The notes below the pieces were generated by a model. That model had not been told where the DNA came from. It made no database searches and worked only from the letters and a program-made list of their open reading frames with translations. From Bacteroidales bacterium UBA6851 (GTDB lineage: Bacteria; Bacteroidota; Bacteroidia; Bacteroidales; UBA932), in NCBI GenBank assembly GCA_002451795.1, contig DKDJ01000002.1, forward strand, positions 62,001 to 126,000: a stretch of 64,000 bases of DNA, given 5' to 3'. Below, piece after piece: positions 26,782 to 39,548 of the stretch. The number at the start of each line of letters is the position of its first letter. Within the stretch, counting starts at the first letter, position 1. The position numbers and the translations under genes were made by a program.

Positions 26782-27338
26782 GAAGGCTTGCCATATTCGC
26801 AAGTGGGCAGGGAAGCAACTTTGAAGCCATAGCCGATGCCTGCTCGGATGGGAGGCTGGATGCATGTGTGGCATTAATGGTCTGTGATAGGCCTGGCGCA
26901 CCGGTCGTAAGTAAGGCATTGGAGCGTGGCATCACGACGTTTGTCTTCTCAGCGAAAGACTATGACAGCAAGGCGGACTACGAGACAGAGATAGTTAGGA
27001 GGCTTGATGAGGCTGGCGTGGAATTAGTCTGTCTGGCTGGATATATGCGTATAGTGGGAGAGGTATTGCTGCATGCATACAAAGGACGGATTATCAATAT
27101 TCATCCTTCTCTGCTTCCCGCTTTCCGTGGAGCCAGAGCCGTGGAGCAGGCTGTGGAATATGGTGTGAAAGTCTACGGTGTCACTATACATTACGTAGAT
27201 GAGCAGCTTGACGGAGGCAAGATTATCTCGCAGAAAGCTTTCGAGTACGACGGCCATGATCCGGAAGAGGTTCACCGTCTGGGTCAGGTCATTGAGCATA
27301 AACTTTATGTGGACACGATAGCCGCGCTTATTGGATAG
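26778..27338 (+). CDS. purN: Glycinamide ribonucleotide formyltransferase, folate-dependent
   Basis: Transfers formyl from 10-formyl-tetrahydrofolate to GAR. The protein has 186 residues. The catalytic set is visible: Asn and His in INIHPSLLPAF and the Asp in YVDEQLDGGKI. The N-terminal FASGQGSNFEA is the phosphate loop. It uses the folate cofactor that the PurD-FolD fusion further down can supply. A gap of 125 bases with no gene and no clear promoter separates it from purH. Confidence 0.95.
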   Translation: MRRLAIFASGQGSNFEAIADACSDGRLDACVALMVCDRPGAPVVSKALERGITTFVFSAKDYDSKADYETEIVRRLDEAGVELVCLAGYMRIVGEVLLHAYKGRIINIHPSLLPAFRGARAVEQAVEYGVKVYGVTIHYVDEQLDGGKIISQKAFEYDGHDPEEVHRLGQVIEHKLYVDTIAALIG

Positions 27339-27463
27339 TGTTACGGCTGCGTACAGGTGTCAGAAGGTTATTAAGAGAGGGGCTGGTGATGAGAAGGTGT
27401 TCCGCGCACACCGCACTCTCTTGACCATTCATATAACAATCATTTGCGGAACTTATATACATA

Positions 27464-28999
27464 ATGGCTAAAAGAGCATTGGTAAGCGTCAGCGACAAGA
27501 GCGGTCTTGTGGCTTTCGTGAACGGTTTGAAAGACCTCGGGTGGGAGATAATCGCCACAGGAGGCACTCAAAAACTTTTGGAAGACAATGGGGTACAAAC
27601 CATTGGTATCAGTGATGTTACCGGATTCCCGGAAATTCTGGACGGAAGGGTCAAGACACTTCATCCAAAAGTCCATGGTGGAATTCTTGCGCGAAGGGAC
27701 ATCCCAGAACATATGAAGACGCTGGAGGAGCTTGGCATCGGTACGATAGACCTCGTATGTGTCAACCTCTATCCTTTCCGTCAGACTATCGCTAAGGAGG
27801 GCGTCACCATGGCGGATGCTATTGAGAATATTGATATCGGCGGACCGTCAATGGTCCGTAGTGCTGCCAAGAACTGGAAGGATGTCACCATCATCTGTGA
27901 CCCTGCCGACTATGATAAGGTGCTTGCGGAACTTAGGGAGAGTGGAAAGACTTCTGATGATACCCGTCTGAAATTGTCAGCCAAGGCTTATACCCATACG
28001 GCGGAGTATGATATGTGCATCGCTACCTATATGAGAGAGAAGGCTGGTCTGAATGAGAAACTTTTCCTTGAGTATGACCTAAAGCAGCCTTTGCGCTATG
28101 GTGAGAATCCTCATCAGGATGCTAAGTTCTATGCTGCTCTTACTCCTGAGCCATTCTCGCTTGCATTTGCGAAGCAGATACAGGGAAAGGAACTCTCTTA
28201 CAACAATATACAGGATGCCAATGCTGCTCTTAATGTGGTCCGTGATTTTGACCGTCCGTTCTGTGTGGCACTCAAGCACATGAATCCTTGTGGGGCTGCT
28301 GTGGCAGATACCATTGAAAAAGCATGGCAGGAGGCCTATGAGGCGGATAAGGTGAGTATTTACGGTGGCATTGTGGCTGTCAATAGGGAGCTTACTGCGG
28401 AGGTTGCCGCTGGCATGAAGCCGATTTTCCTTGAGATTGTGATTGCTCCATCGTTCACGGCTGAGGCTTTGGAGATATTGTCATCCAAGAAGAATCTTCG
28501 TGTGCTTCAGGTGAATATGACCCCATCAAAAGGAGATGCCAGACAGTTTATTTCTGTCAATGGTGGTATGCTCGCTCAGACGCTCGATACCAGTGTGGAG
28601 GCCTTGAGTCTGGATATGTGTGTAACCAAAGTCAAGCCAACTGAGAGCCAGATGAAAGACCTTGACTTCGGATGGAAGATTGTAAAGCACGTGAAGTCCA
28701 ATGCGATAGCGGTAGTGAAAGGCTGCCGTACAGTGGGCGTAGGCGCTGGACAGACCAACCGCGTAGGCTCTGCGGAGATAGCGCTGAATGAGGCTCGCAA
28801 TGCTGGAGTTACTGAGGATCTTGTTCTTGCTTCAGACGGATTCCTTCCTTTTGATGATACTGTGGCACTTGCTGCTAGATACGGAGTGACTGCTATCGTA
28901 CAGCCGGGAGGAAGCATTCGTGATGCTGATGCTATAGCCAAGGCGGACGAACTCGGTATTACCATGATATTCACAGGAGTAAGACATTTCAAACATTAG
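27464..28999 (+). CDS. purH: AICAR transformylase / IMP cyclohydrolase
   Basis: Bifunctional enzyme for the last two steps to IMP. The protein has 511 residues. Residues 1-190 are the MGS-like cyclohydrolase domain (SVSDKSGL, IIATGGTQKLL, RVKTLHPKVHGG). The rest is the formyltransferase domain with the Lys-His pair in CVALKHMNPCGAA and the conserved NYN-type stretch LSYNNIQDANAA. The C-terminus reads GITMIFTGVRHFKH, as in other PurH proteins. It also consumes 10-formyl-tetrahydrofolate. The fusion gene starts six bases downstream. Confidence 0.95.
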   Translation: MAKRALVSVSDKSGLVAFVNGLKDLGWEIIATGGTQKLLEDNGVQTIGISDVTGFPEILDGRVKTLHPKVHGGILARRDIPEHMKTLEELGIGTIDLVCVNLYPFRQTIAKEGVTMADAIENIDIGGPSMVRSAAKNWKDVTIICDPADYDKVLAELRESGKTSDDTRLKLSAKAYTHTAEYDMCIATYMREKAGLNEKLFLEYDLKQPLRYGENPHQDAKFYAALTPEPFSLAFAKQIQGKELSYNNIQDANAALNVVRDFDRPFCVALKHMNPCGAAVADTIEKAWQEAYEADKVSIYGGIVAVNRELTAEVAAGMKPIFLEIVIAPSFTAEALEILSSKKNLRVLQVNMTPSKGDARQFISVNGGMLAQTLDTSVEALSLDMCVTKVKPTESQMKDLDFGWKIVKHVKSNAIAVVKGCRTVGVGAGQTNRVGSAEIALNEARNAGVTEDLVLASDGFLPFDDTVALAARYGVTAIVQPGGSIRDADAIAKADELGITMIFTGVRHFKH

Positions 29000-29005
29000 T
29001 ATCTG

Positions 29006-31120
29006 ATGGAAGGGAAAAAAGTTCTTGTGATCGGTGGCGGCGGCAGGTGTCATGCTATAGTGGACGCCCTTTCCCGCTCTCCGCAGGTTTCTAAGATATT
29101 CTGTGCTCCGGGCAATGCCGGAATCGGGCAGGTGGCCACCAACGTTCCTATCAAGGATACGGACGTCGCTTCGCTTAGGGAATTTGCTCTAAAAGAGGGA
29201 ATAGACCTTACCGTTGTGGGGCCGGAAGCCTCTCTTGCACGTGGAATTGTAGATGAATTCCGCGCTTGTGGACTCAGGATATTCGGACATACGTTGTCTG
29301 CTACCAGAATAGAAAGCAGCAAGGAGTTCGCCAAGGAACTTATGTTCAAGTATGGAATTCCTACTGCCGAATACAAGTCGTTCACCTCTTATGACGAGGC
29401 TCTTGAGTATGTAAAGTCAAGGCCGTTCCCGTCTGTGCTTAAATATGACGGGCTTGCTGCCGGAAAAGGTGTCGTTATAGCACAAAATCTTGAGGAAGCG
29501 GATCTTGCCCTCAAGATGATGCTTCTGGAAGGGGAGTTCGGAGAAGGAAAGGTTGTTGTAGAGGATTTCCTCACTGGGCCAGAGTTCTCTTTCATGTGTT
29601 TTGTAGATGGAGAGAATGTGTATCCAATGCCGCTCTCACAGGATCATAAGCGTGCTTTTGACTGGGATGAGGGGCCTAACACTGGTGGAATGGGTGCCTA
29701 TACCGGGCTTCCTTTCGTCTCTGAAGCAGACTGGAACTATGCCTATAATGAGATAATGGTACGTACGGCCAGGGCAATGGCTCATGAAGGATGCCCTCTT
29801 TCCGGAGTGCTCTATGGCGGGCTAATGAAGACTCCGGATGGAGTTAAGGTCATAGAGTTCAATGCCCGTTTCGGTGATCCTGAAACGGAGGTTGTGCTCC
29901 CGCTCCTTGAAAGTGATGCGTATGATGTGTTTGAGGCTGTGGCTGAGTCAAGGGCTCCGATGCCGTTGAGGTGGAGCAATAGGGTGACGATGGGTGTGGT
30001 CCTCGCTTCCAAGGGATACCCTGGGAAGTATGAGAAGGGAGCCGTGATTGAAGGAATTGATTCTCTTGATGCGAAGGTGTTCCACATGGGTACTGCTATT
30101 AAGGATGGAAAGACCGTGACCGCCGGTGGGCGTGTGATGATGGTGGTGTGCGATGGACGCACTATTGCTGAGGCTGCTGATAGAGTTTATTCCCAGGTGG
30201 ATAAGGTCCGTTGCGACAATCTTTTCTTCAGGCACGATATTGCTCATTGGGCCCTTGAGAATGGTGGTGGCCGTATAATTGATGGGAAACTTATTTCCGA
30301 GCGTGTCAAGACTTCTGTCAAGGCCCGGGTGGAGGTGATAGAAAAGCGTTTCGGCCGTAAACCTTGCCTGACCGTGATCATTGTCGGAACTAATCCTGCA
30401 AGCCAGGTGTATGTCCGCAATAAGGTCAAGACGGCCGCTTATGTAGGGATGGAGTCCCATCTTGTCGAACTCCCGGAAAGCGTTTCGGAAGAGGAACTTC
30501 TTCGCACTATTGATACTCTCAATAGGGATAGCTCTGTGGATGGAATACTTGTACAACTTCCTCTACCGAAACATATTGATGAGTCCAAGGTGATATTTGC
30601 CATTGACAAGTCTAAGGATGTGGATGGCTTTCATATTCTCAATGTGGGTTCACTTTGGGTAGGTGCAGAGTGTATCAAGCCGTGCACACCTAAAGGAATT
30701 ATTGAACTTATCAAGAGCACAGGAGTGGATATTCAGGGCAAGCATGCCGTGGTGGTCGGACGGAGCAATATAGTTGGTAAGCCTGTTGCCAAACTGCTTC
30801 TGGATGAGAATGCAACAGTTACGATAGCGCATTCACGTACCCCGGATCTGGGTAAGATTACGCGTGAAGCTGATATCCTGGTAGTGGCTGTTGGCAAGGA
30901 AGGTGTGGTGACCGGTGATATGGTCAAGGCAGGTGCTGTGGTTATCGATGTGGGTATGAACCGTAATGCGGAAGGCAAGCTTGTCGGCGATGTGGATTTC
31001 CAATCTGCAGCCATGAAGGCTTCCTGGATTACTCCTGTTCCTGGCGGAGTGGGACCTATGACTATAGCCATGCTTATGGAAAACACTCTCGAGTGTTACC
31101 TTCGCAAGATGGAGCATTAG
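29006..31120 (+). CDS. PurD-FolD fusion: GAR synthetase / methylene-THF dehydrogenase-cyclohydrolase
   Basis: One 704-residue chain joins two normally separate enzymes. Residues 1-413 are PurD (phosphoribosylamine plus glycine to GAR), with the ATP-grasp motif KYDGLAAGKGVVIA and the metal-site motif EFNARFGDPETE. PurD ends at the usual FFRHDIA. FolD begins almost at once, near residue 422 (RIIDGKLISERVK, DNA about 30269), with no stop, internal ATG or linker. The FolD part keeps Tyr469 and Lys473 (SQVYVRNKVKT), the Gln in QLPLPKH, the Asp in KDVDGFH, the NADP loop VVGRSNIVGKPVA and the C-terminal PGGVGPMTIAML. FolD interconverts methylene-, methenyl- and 10-formyl-THF. The fusion therefore ties the GAR-forming step to supply of the formyl donor for PurN and PurH. 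The PurD N-terminal motif reads GGRCHA instead of the common GGREHA. Confidence 0.93.
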   Translation: MEGKKVLVIGGGGRCHAIVDALSRSPQVSKIFCAPGNAGIGQVATNVPIKDTDVASLREFALKEGIDLTVVGPEASLARGIVDEFRACGLRIFGHTLSATRIESSKEFAKELMFKYGIPTAEYKSFTSYDEALEYVKSRPFPSVLKYDGLAAGKGVVIAQNLEEADLALKMMLLEGEFGEGKVVVEDFLTGPEFSFMCFVDGENVYPMPLSQDHKRAFDWDEGPNTGGMGAYTGLPFVSEADWNYAYNEIMVRTARAMAHEGCPLSGVLYGGLMKTPDGVKVIEFNARFGDPETEVVLPLLESDAYDVFEAVAESRAPMPLRWSNRVTMGVVLASKGYPGKYEKGAVIEGIDSLDAKVFHMGTAIKDGKTVTAGGRVMMVVCDGRTIAEAADRVYSQVDKVRCDNLFFRHDIAHWALENGGGRIIDGKLISERVKTSVKARVEVIEKRFGRKPCLTVIIVGTNPASQVYVRNKVKTAAYVGMESHLVELPESVSEEELLRTIDTLNRDSSVDGILVQLPLPKHIDESKVIFAIDKSKDVDGFHILNVGSLWVGAECIKPCTPKGIIELIKSTGVDIQGKHAVVVGRSNIVGKPVAKLLLDENATVTIAHSRTPDLGKITREADILVVAVGKEGVVTGDMVKAGAVVIDVGMNRNAEGKLVGDVDFQSAAMKASWITPVPGGVGPMTIAMLMENTLECYLRKMEH

Positions 31121-31123
31121 AAA

Positions 31124-35161
<4,038 letters not shown>

Positions 35162-35173
35162 CCAATGACAATT

Positions 35174-35213
35174 AGACCATATTCCTGATGCAATGGTGCT
35201 TGGAATATGGTCT
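35174..35213 (+). terminator. Terminator after guaA
   Basis: A perfect 12-bp stem, AGACCATATTCC with GGAATATGGTCT, around a 16-base loop, followed by TGTTGTTTG. The tail is only moderately T-rich. It also lies downstream of the minus-strand gene ending at 35259 and may stop that transcript. Confidence 0.75.
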
Positions 35214-35258
35214 TGTTGTTTGTGGATATGTATTGTACTTTTCGCTCAATGATTATTA

Positions 35259-36212
35259 CTATTCGGCTGTGAAGCTCAAGTAGTTCAAAGCAATGTTTGT
35301 CCTTTTAGTTAGATCGATAGTCTTATCGGTTACCTGGTACCTGTAGGCTTTTCCGTTAGAAAGGTCGATGAGGCGGAATCGGATTGTTGCGTTTTCAAGT
35401 TTCTCCGTCTGCTCCCACGAGGCGCTCCTGTAGTAGAAGGCCATTCCATCACTTTCCATTAGCCCTCCAGTATAGCCTGAATTATTAGCACTCCCAGCGC
35501 TTGCTTTTGGATATTCTTCTCCTGGGGCGATGACAAAAGCACAACTACTTGTTGCAAAATCTACTATTCCGTTGATTGAATTCTCTGGATTGTTATTGAT
35601 CTGCATAGCATAATCCCCTTCTGGTATTCCTTTCACAGTGATTTTATAGCCTGAATATGACTTCCATGCCGATACTGTCGCGCTGAGCTTGTTGTCCGCG
35701 AAGTTGTAGTCTATGCCTTGTGCAAATATATACATAGGCATATAACACACGTCTCGGGGAATTACATCTTTGAAATACTTTGCAGTATCACTACTAATAT
35801 TCGCTGCAAAATACCACATAGAATAATTATAATAGTAGTTCCTAGTACTTTGACTCATTATGTCATTACTACCTTCATACACTGCTGTGAACTTGCCTTC
35901 TGCTTTGGGACTTCTCCCCTCTGCAAATTTGCCGGATGTCCACTTGCTTCCATCGTAGGTGATGATGAGGTCCGGAGTCGCAACCTTCTGCTCGTCGAAG
36001 TTCCAGTCATCAAACCACAGATTGATCTTGTCTCCCTTGGTCCATCCTTTCTTTACTGCTTTCGTGTCTGCGCTATCGTCAAATCCTGCGATCGTGAGGT
36101 CTAGTTCGATTCTTTCGTTTGTCTCAACAGGTGGCTGTTCAACGCTATTCTTATTACAAGAAACGATCGCTAATGCTGCCAATGCAGCTACAAATGTTGT
36201 AATGTTTCTCAT
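35259..36212 (-). CDS. Fimbrillin-like secreted lipoprotein
   Basis: The protein has 317 residues with lipobox AIVSC (Cys19). Mature residues 35-80 contain IELDLTIAGF, TKAVKKGWTKGDKINLWFDD and LIITYDGSKWTSGKF, a pattern seen in many Bacteroidales fimbrillin-family and other surface lipoproteins. The rest is beta-rich and ends in a NIALNYLSFTAE strand. It is not a close paralogue of the fimbrillins at 2727-7459. It follows a 47-residue small gene by 24 bases on the same strand. Function beyond surface exposure is not known. Confidence 0.6.
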   Translation of the reverse strand: MRNITTFVAALAALAIVSCNKNSVEQPPVETNERIELDLTIAGFDDSADTKAVKKGWTKGDKINLWFDDWNFDEQKVATPDLIITYDGSKWTSGKFAEGRSPKAEGKFTAVYEGSNDIMSQSTRNYYYNYSMWYFAANISSDTAKYFKDVIPRDVCYMPMYIFAQGIDYNFADNKLSATVSAWKSYSGYKITVKGIPEGDYAMQINNNPENSINGIVDFATSSCAFVIAPGEEYPKASAGSANNSGYTGGLMESDGMAFYYRSASWEQTEKLENATIRFRLIDLSNGKAYRYQVTDKTIDLTKRTNIALNYLSFTAE

Positions 36213-36236
36213 TGCTTGTTCATTTTACGAGTTGTA

Positions 36237-36380
36237 CTACCAAAGCAGTTCATCTGGATTATCATCGAACGGATTACCGAACATAGGGACTTCGTCGAGT
36301 CCACTTCCACAGATGATGCCCTCAAGCTTCACCTCCCAAATCTCAATAGTCGGAGATTGATAAATTTTAGTGTTCCTCAT
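36237..36380 (-). CDS. 47-residue small protein with ICGSG motif
   Basis: Read from the ATG at 36380 to the TAG at 36237, this frame encodes 47 residues beginning MRNTKIYQSPTIEIWEV, then KLEGIICGSG, and ending DDNPDELLW. Short proteins of this form (Y-x-x-P-x-I-E near the start, E-G-x-I-C-x-S-G in the middle, an acidic Pro/Asn-rich end) are, as far as I recall, common beside Bacteroidales surface-lipoprotein genes and have no assigned function. It has its own -7 element 27 bases upstream and leads into the fimbrillin-like gene. No signal peptide or membrane segment is visible. Confidence 0.65.
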   Translation of the reverse strand: MRNTKIYQSPTIEIWEVKLEGIICGSGLDEVPMFGNPFDDNPDELLW

Positions 36381-36406
36381 AAATATTCTTGAATTAATTA
36401 GTCCGA

Positions 36407-36414
36407 CAAATTTA
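36407..36414 (-). promoter_or_regulatory. Promoter -7 element for the small-protein operon
   Basis: TAAATTTG on the minus strand, 26 bases before the ATG at 36380. No clear TTG is found at the expected -33 spacing. Confidence 0.55.
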
Positions 36415-36434
36415 CTTTTGGAGGGGTTAAAATT

Positions 36435-36473
36435 ATATGGCTAAAAAAGCAATCTCTGCTTTTTTAGCCATAT
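36435..36473. terminator. Perfect 17-bp hairpin terminator
   Basis: ATATGGCTAAAAAAGCA pairs without mismatch with TGCTTTTTTAGCCATAT around the loop ATCTC. It lies about 107 bases beyond the stop of the BACON-DUF4876 gene (minus strand) and ahead of the next minus-strand promoter, so it probably ends the TonB operon. Confidence 0.7.
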
Positions 36474-36579
36474 TTCGAACTTTTTTACGCTTTGAGACAA
36501 TTCACATTGGCGATGCCGATAGAGCTATTAATGCTTGTAGGGACGTGTTGCCAATCTTAAGCTATCTCTCGGCTGCTGT

Positions 36580-38028
36580 TTACCTCATAGTAGGAGATGT
36601 GCAGATCTCGAAGTCGTTGGTGGAATTGTTGGTATCTACAATCTTTCCATCAGCATCGCGCTTGCGGAGAATGGACTTGCCGAAGCGTTCAGGATCTGAA
36701 TCAATGGTAGAGACGTTGGTGTATCCGGCATCAACGGTTGCATTGAATGCAAGTGTGGCAAGATCTTCATCCACTGCGCAGTTCACAGCATCAAGTACCC
36801 ATCCGTTAGGGATGATGTAGGCATCTGTGATGTCTCGTTCAAAATGGTAGCCATTGAAGTCCATGACTCTCTGTCCTTCCCAGGCATGATTCTCCATGAA
36901 AGTCTTTGATGTAAGTCCGTATGGAGGAAGAGCGATAGCATAACTCTCGTAGCCTCTGTTGTGCAGGCTGGTGAATGTCCATGAACTCTTGAGCCAGTTG
37001 TTAAGGTTCTCGACATCCGGGTTGTCGGTGTCAGGGAAGTTGTCGTTTCCGCTTACATCATAGAACTCAAAATCGGCCTTGCTCAAGTCGCATCCTACAC
37101 CGTTTTCAGCTTTGAAGTTCTGGGCAGCGATGGCAAGAACAAGAGATTTGCCAGGCCCAATAGCCACATCCCTTCCGTTTCCTGGAATTACATACAGAGT
37201 GTTGATACCTACTCCGTCTGGAAGTTCCGGGTATGCCCAATATGCACCGGTAGAGGACTTCTGTGAACTGGTCTCAGAGATGGCGAACATAACACCGTCT
37301 GCGTAAAGAGTCTCGTCTGTGGTGTTGGTGAGTTTGACATACTGATCTCCAGCTGAAGAGTCCACATTATCAGAGTCAGGAAGTTTGAAGCCTGTGAAGA
37401 ACACCTCATCAATGACAAGCTCTCCTTCTTCGATATTCCTCCAGCTTTGCTTAAGAGTTGCGGTCTCAAGTACAATGTCGTCAGTAGTGCTAACGACCAG
37501 AGCGGCGTTTTTATATTCGGTGCCTGTATTTGCATCGAAATGGAGCACAATCTTCTCGGCATCTTCTGATACAAGTGTCACACCTTCTCCGTGGAGGGCT
37601 GTCTTATAAGTGAAGCCGGCTGGTGCCGGGATGGAGAAGTCCTGCTCGTATGCCCTTACTAGATAGTTGAGTTCTGCAGGGTTGTCAGGAGTTACAGGGC
37701 GATTCTGCACAATAGCGAGTGTGGATACGAGTCCTGAAGCCTCTACAAGGACTTCTGCTGAGCGTGCAATTGCTTCTGTGTGGGCGTTTAGAGTTACTGT
37801 GAGTTCTGCATTTCCATTGCCAGAGGCAGGGGATACTGTGTACCAGTCCTGTTCATCGGTAGTCACAGTCCACTCTGTGTTGCTCTCCAGTTTTACAGTC
37901 TTGCTTCCGCCTTCTGCGCTGAATTCAAGATTGGTAGTGTCTAGCGAGAGTGTTGGTGTAGGTGCCTCTTTGTTGCAAGCTGCAAGAATCAATGCAGCCA
38001 AAGGGATAATTGATAAGTACTTTTTCAT
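36580..38028 (-). CDS. BACON and DUF4876 surface lipoprotein
   Basis: The start is placed at 38028 (MKKYLSIIPLAALILAACNK, 482 residues); the lipobox is LAAC. Residues about 22-105 form a BACON domain (LEFSAEGGSKTVKLESNTEW, WYTVSPASGNGNAELTV), a module often found in Bacteroidota surface proteins. From about residue 195 the sequence (LVIDEVFFTGFKLPD, DQYVKLTNTTDETLYADGV) fits DUF4876. It is the last gene after a TonB-dependent receptor, a small lipoprotein and a DUF6850-like barrel, and is probably the surface ligand-binding partner of the system. The ligand is unknown. Confidence 0.75.
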   Translation of the reverse strand: MKKYLSIIPLAALILAACNKEAPTPTLSLDTTNLEFSAEGGSKTVKLESNTEWTVTTDEQDWYTVSPASGNGNAELTVTLNAHTEAIARSAEVLVEASGLVSTLAIVQNRPVTPDNPAELNYLVRAYEQDFSIPAPAGFTYKTALHGEGVTLVSEDAEKIVLHFDANTGTEYKNAALVVSTTDDIVLETATLKQSWRNIEEGELVIDEVFFTGFKLPDSDNVDSSAGDQYVKLTNTTDETLYADGVMFAISETSSQKSSTGAYWAYPELPDGVGINTLYVIPGNGRDVAIGPGKSLVLAIAAQNFKAENGVGCDLSKADFEFYDVSGNDNFPDTDNPDVENLNNWLKSSWTFTSLHNRGYESYAIALPPYGLTSKTFMENHAWEGQRVMDFNGYHFERDITDAYIIPNGWVLDAVNCAVDEDLATLAFNATVDAGYTNVSTIDSDPERFGKSILRKRDADGKIVDTNNSTNDFEICTSPTMR

Positions 38029-38039
38029 GTGTATTGTTT

Positions 38040-39548
38040 TTAAAATGATATTCCTATTGATATTGAGCATCCGAGCATTCGTTCTGTTTCGGCATATTGC
38101 ATTCTACTGAGACAGAGACTTGAGTATGCCGCGATTCCATTGTGTAGTTCTCTCTGGGCGGATACCTCTATGTTGATTCCAGTGTGACCGCTTGTGCGCG
38201 TCTGGAATTTATCCATATAATGTGAAAGCATTTTCGCATCTCCTCTTGACAGACTGCACTCTTGCATAACGGAATTACTATATATGGCTTCTGCATGTAT
38301 GTCATAGATCCATTTTTGGCAGCGTCTAAGGTAAGATGCGTGGAGTTTCCCCTGAAGGAGTGTGTACTGTGAGCGGGCTCCCGGAGAGAGATATTCCTCG
38401 TCTGAGGATATGACACCGAAAGACGGCATGATGCCCCAAACTGCATTTTTGCGTCTTGCATTTATTAATGCAGAGAGCTCTGCACTATGAGTCATTTTTG
38501 AATACATCCTCATGCTTTTAAGACTCTGATATATACCACTGCTTGCGCAGTCAATGATATTTTCCATACCATCCTTCCCTGCTAATGAGTAAGTTATGGA
38601 GAATGCAAGTGCGTCGCTGGCTTTTAAGTTTGCGAAGGCATGAAGTCCGGATGTGGCTAAAGTGCCAAGTGGCGCTTCGTTTTGGTTGGAAAGATGTCTG
38701 GTGACTTCAAGGTATTCGTATGACAATCCTATGTTGGTAGGGCCTAATTGGGCTATGAGTCCGGAACGAGCTCCGTGTCCGATATATCTTGTGGCAGCGA
38801 AGATGCCTGTGCTCCTGAACCGGTAGTAATCTGTGCCGAGCCCTGTAGCATGGAACAGTGCTGTGCTGGCGCCAAAGGTGCTCATGAACGTCACGTCTTG
38901 CCTTTGGTAGTACTTGCGATAGCCTCCGTATGCAAGGATGTATCCGTTTCCGAATGTCCACCCAAGACTTCCTGAGGCATAGAGGTCAGAAGAGATGTCC
39001 CTTGGCCTCGGGTCCACCGTGCGGTACTCATGTGTGGCTTTGTAGCTGCCAGCAAGTGTCCATACCAGATGATCCCTTTTATTGGTGTATGCGCCACTGA
39101 AAAGATACTGCTCATGCTGCACGTCCCCACTTATGGTATCTATGAGTACGTATGGCTCAAGTAGTTCATAATCAGCAGTCTCATTGAAGAGTACATTCCT
39201 CTTCAACGCTCTTGTATAGTTGACGCGGCCTTTTACTGCATCATGTTTGTGGAGTCTTCTGAATGACTCTGCATCGAATCTTCCTACTGTTCTGGAATTG
39301 CCAATCTCCGGAGTAAGCGCTTTGCTTTCGTCCTGCTGAATCAGTGAGAATGAGGCCCGTGAGAAAGACGGAAAGTTTGTAAGAAATTCCGCTGCCTGTG
39401 TGCTGCTGACTGCATCTGAAGTGACATACCTTTCAATAGGATCTAACACTTTCCACGTCCTTGCATTGACGGATGTGCTATCCTGAGCAGACGCGAAGGC
39501 TTCAATGTATATGACGAGACAGAGCAAAATGGAGATAATCTTTCTCAT
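38040..39548 (-). CDS. DUF6850-like outer membrane beta-barrel protein
   Basis: The protein has 502 residues with a signal peptide ending near AFASAQDS. The mature part is a run of amphipathic beta strands rich in Tyr and Ser (for example LYASGSLGWTFGNGYILAYG, GLSYEYLEV) and ends in Phe, as outer membrane barrels do. The arrangement next to a TonB-dependent receptor and a DUF4876 lipoprotein is the one I associate with DUF6850 proteins. It overlaps the small lipoprotein gene upstream by four bases and stands 11 bases before the BACON gene. Role in transport or surface structure is inferred from context. Confidence 0.65.
   Translation of the reverse strand: MRKIISILLCLVIYIEAFASAQDSTSVNARTWKVLDPIERYVTSDAVSSTQAAEFLTNFPSFSRASFSLIQQDESKALTPEIGNSRTVGRFDAESFRRLHKHDAVKGRVNYTRALKRNVLFNETADYELLEPYVLIDTISGDVQHEQYLFSGAYTNKRDHLVWTLAGSYKATHEYRTVDPRPRDISSDLYASGSLGWTFGNGYILAYGGYRKYYQRQDVTFMSTFGASTALFHATGLGTDYYRFRSTGIFAATRYIGHGARSGLIAQLGPTNIGLSYEYLEVTRHLSNQNEAPLGTLATSGLHAFANLKASDALAFSITYSLAGKDGMENIIDCASSGIYQSLKSMRMYSKMTHSAELSALINARRKNAVWGIMPSFGVISSDEEYLSPGARSQYTLLQGKLHASYLRRCQKWIYDIHAEAIYSNSVMQECSLSRGDAKMLSHYMDKFQTRTSGHTGINIEVSAQRELHNGIAAYSSLCLSRMQYAETERMLGCSISIGISF

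Noticed and set aside
27339..27463. Possible promoter or small gene between purN and purH
   Set aside because: No TAnnTTTG element with a proper -33 and only an 11-codon frame; left as an unexplained gap.
36437..36820. Plus-strand frame beginning MAKKAISAFLAIF
   Set aside because: Its start lies in the perfect terminator hairpin and the rest is antisense to the BACON-DUF4876 gene.
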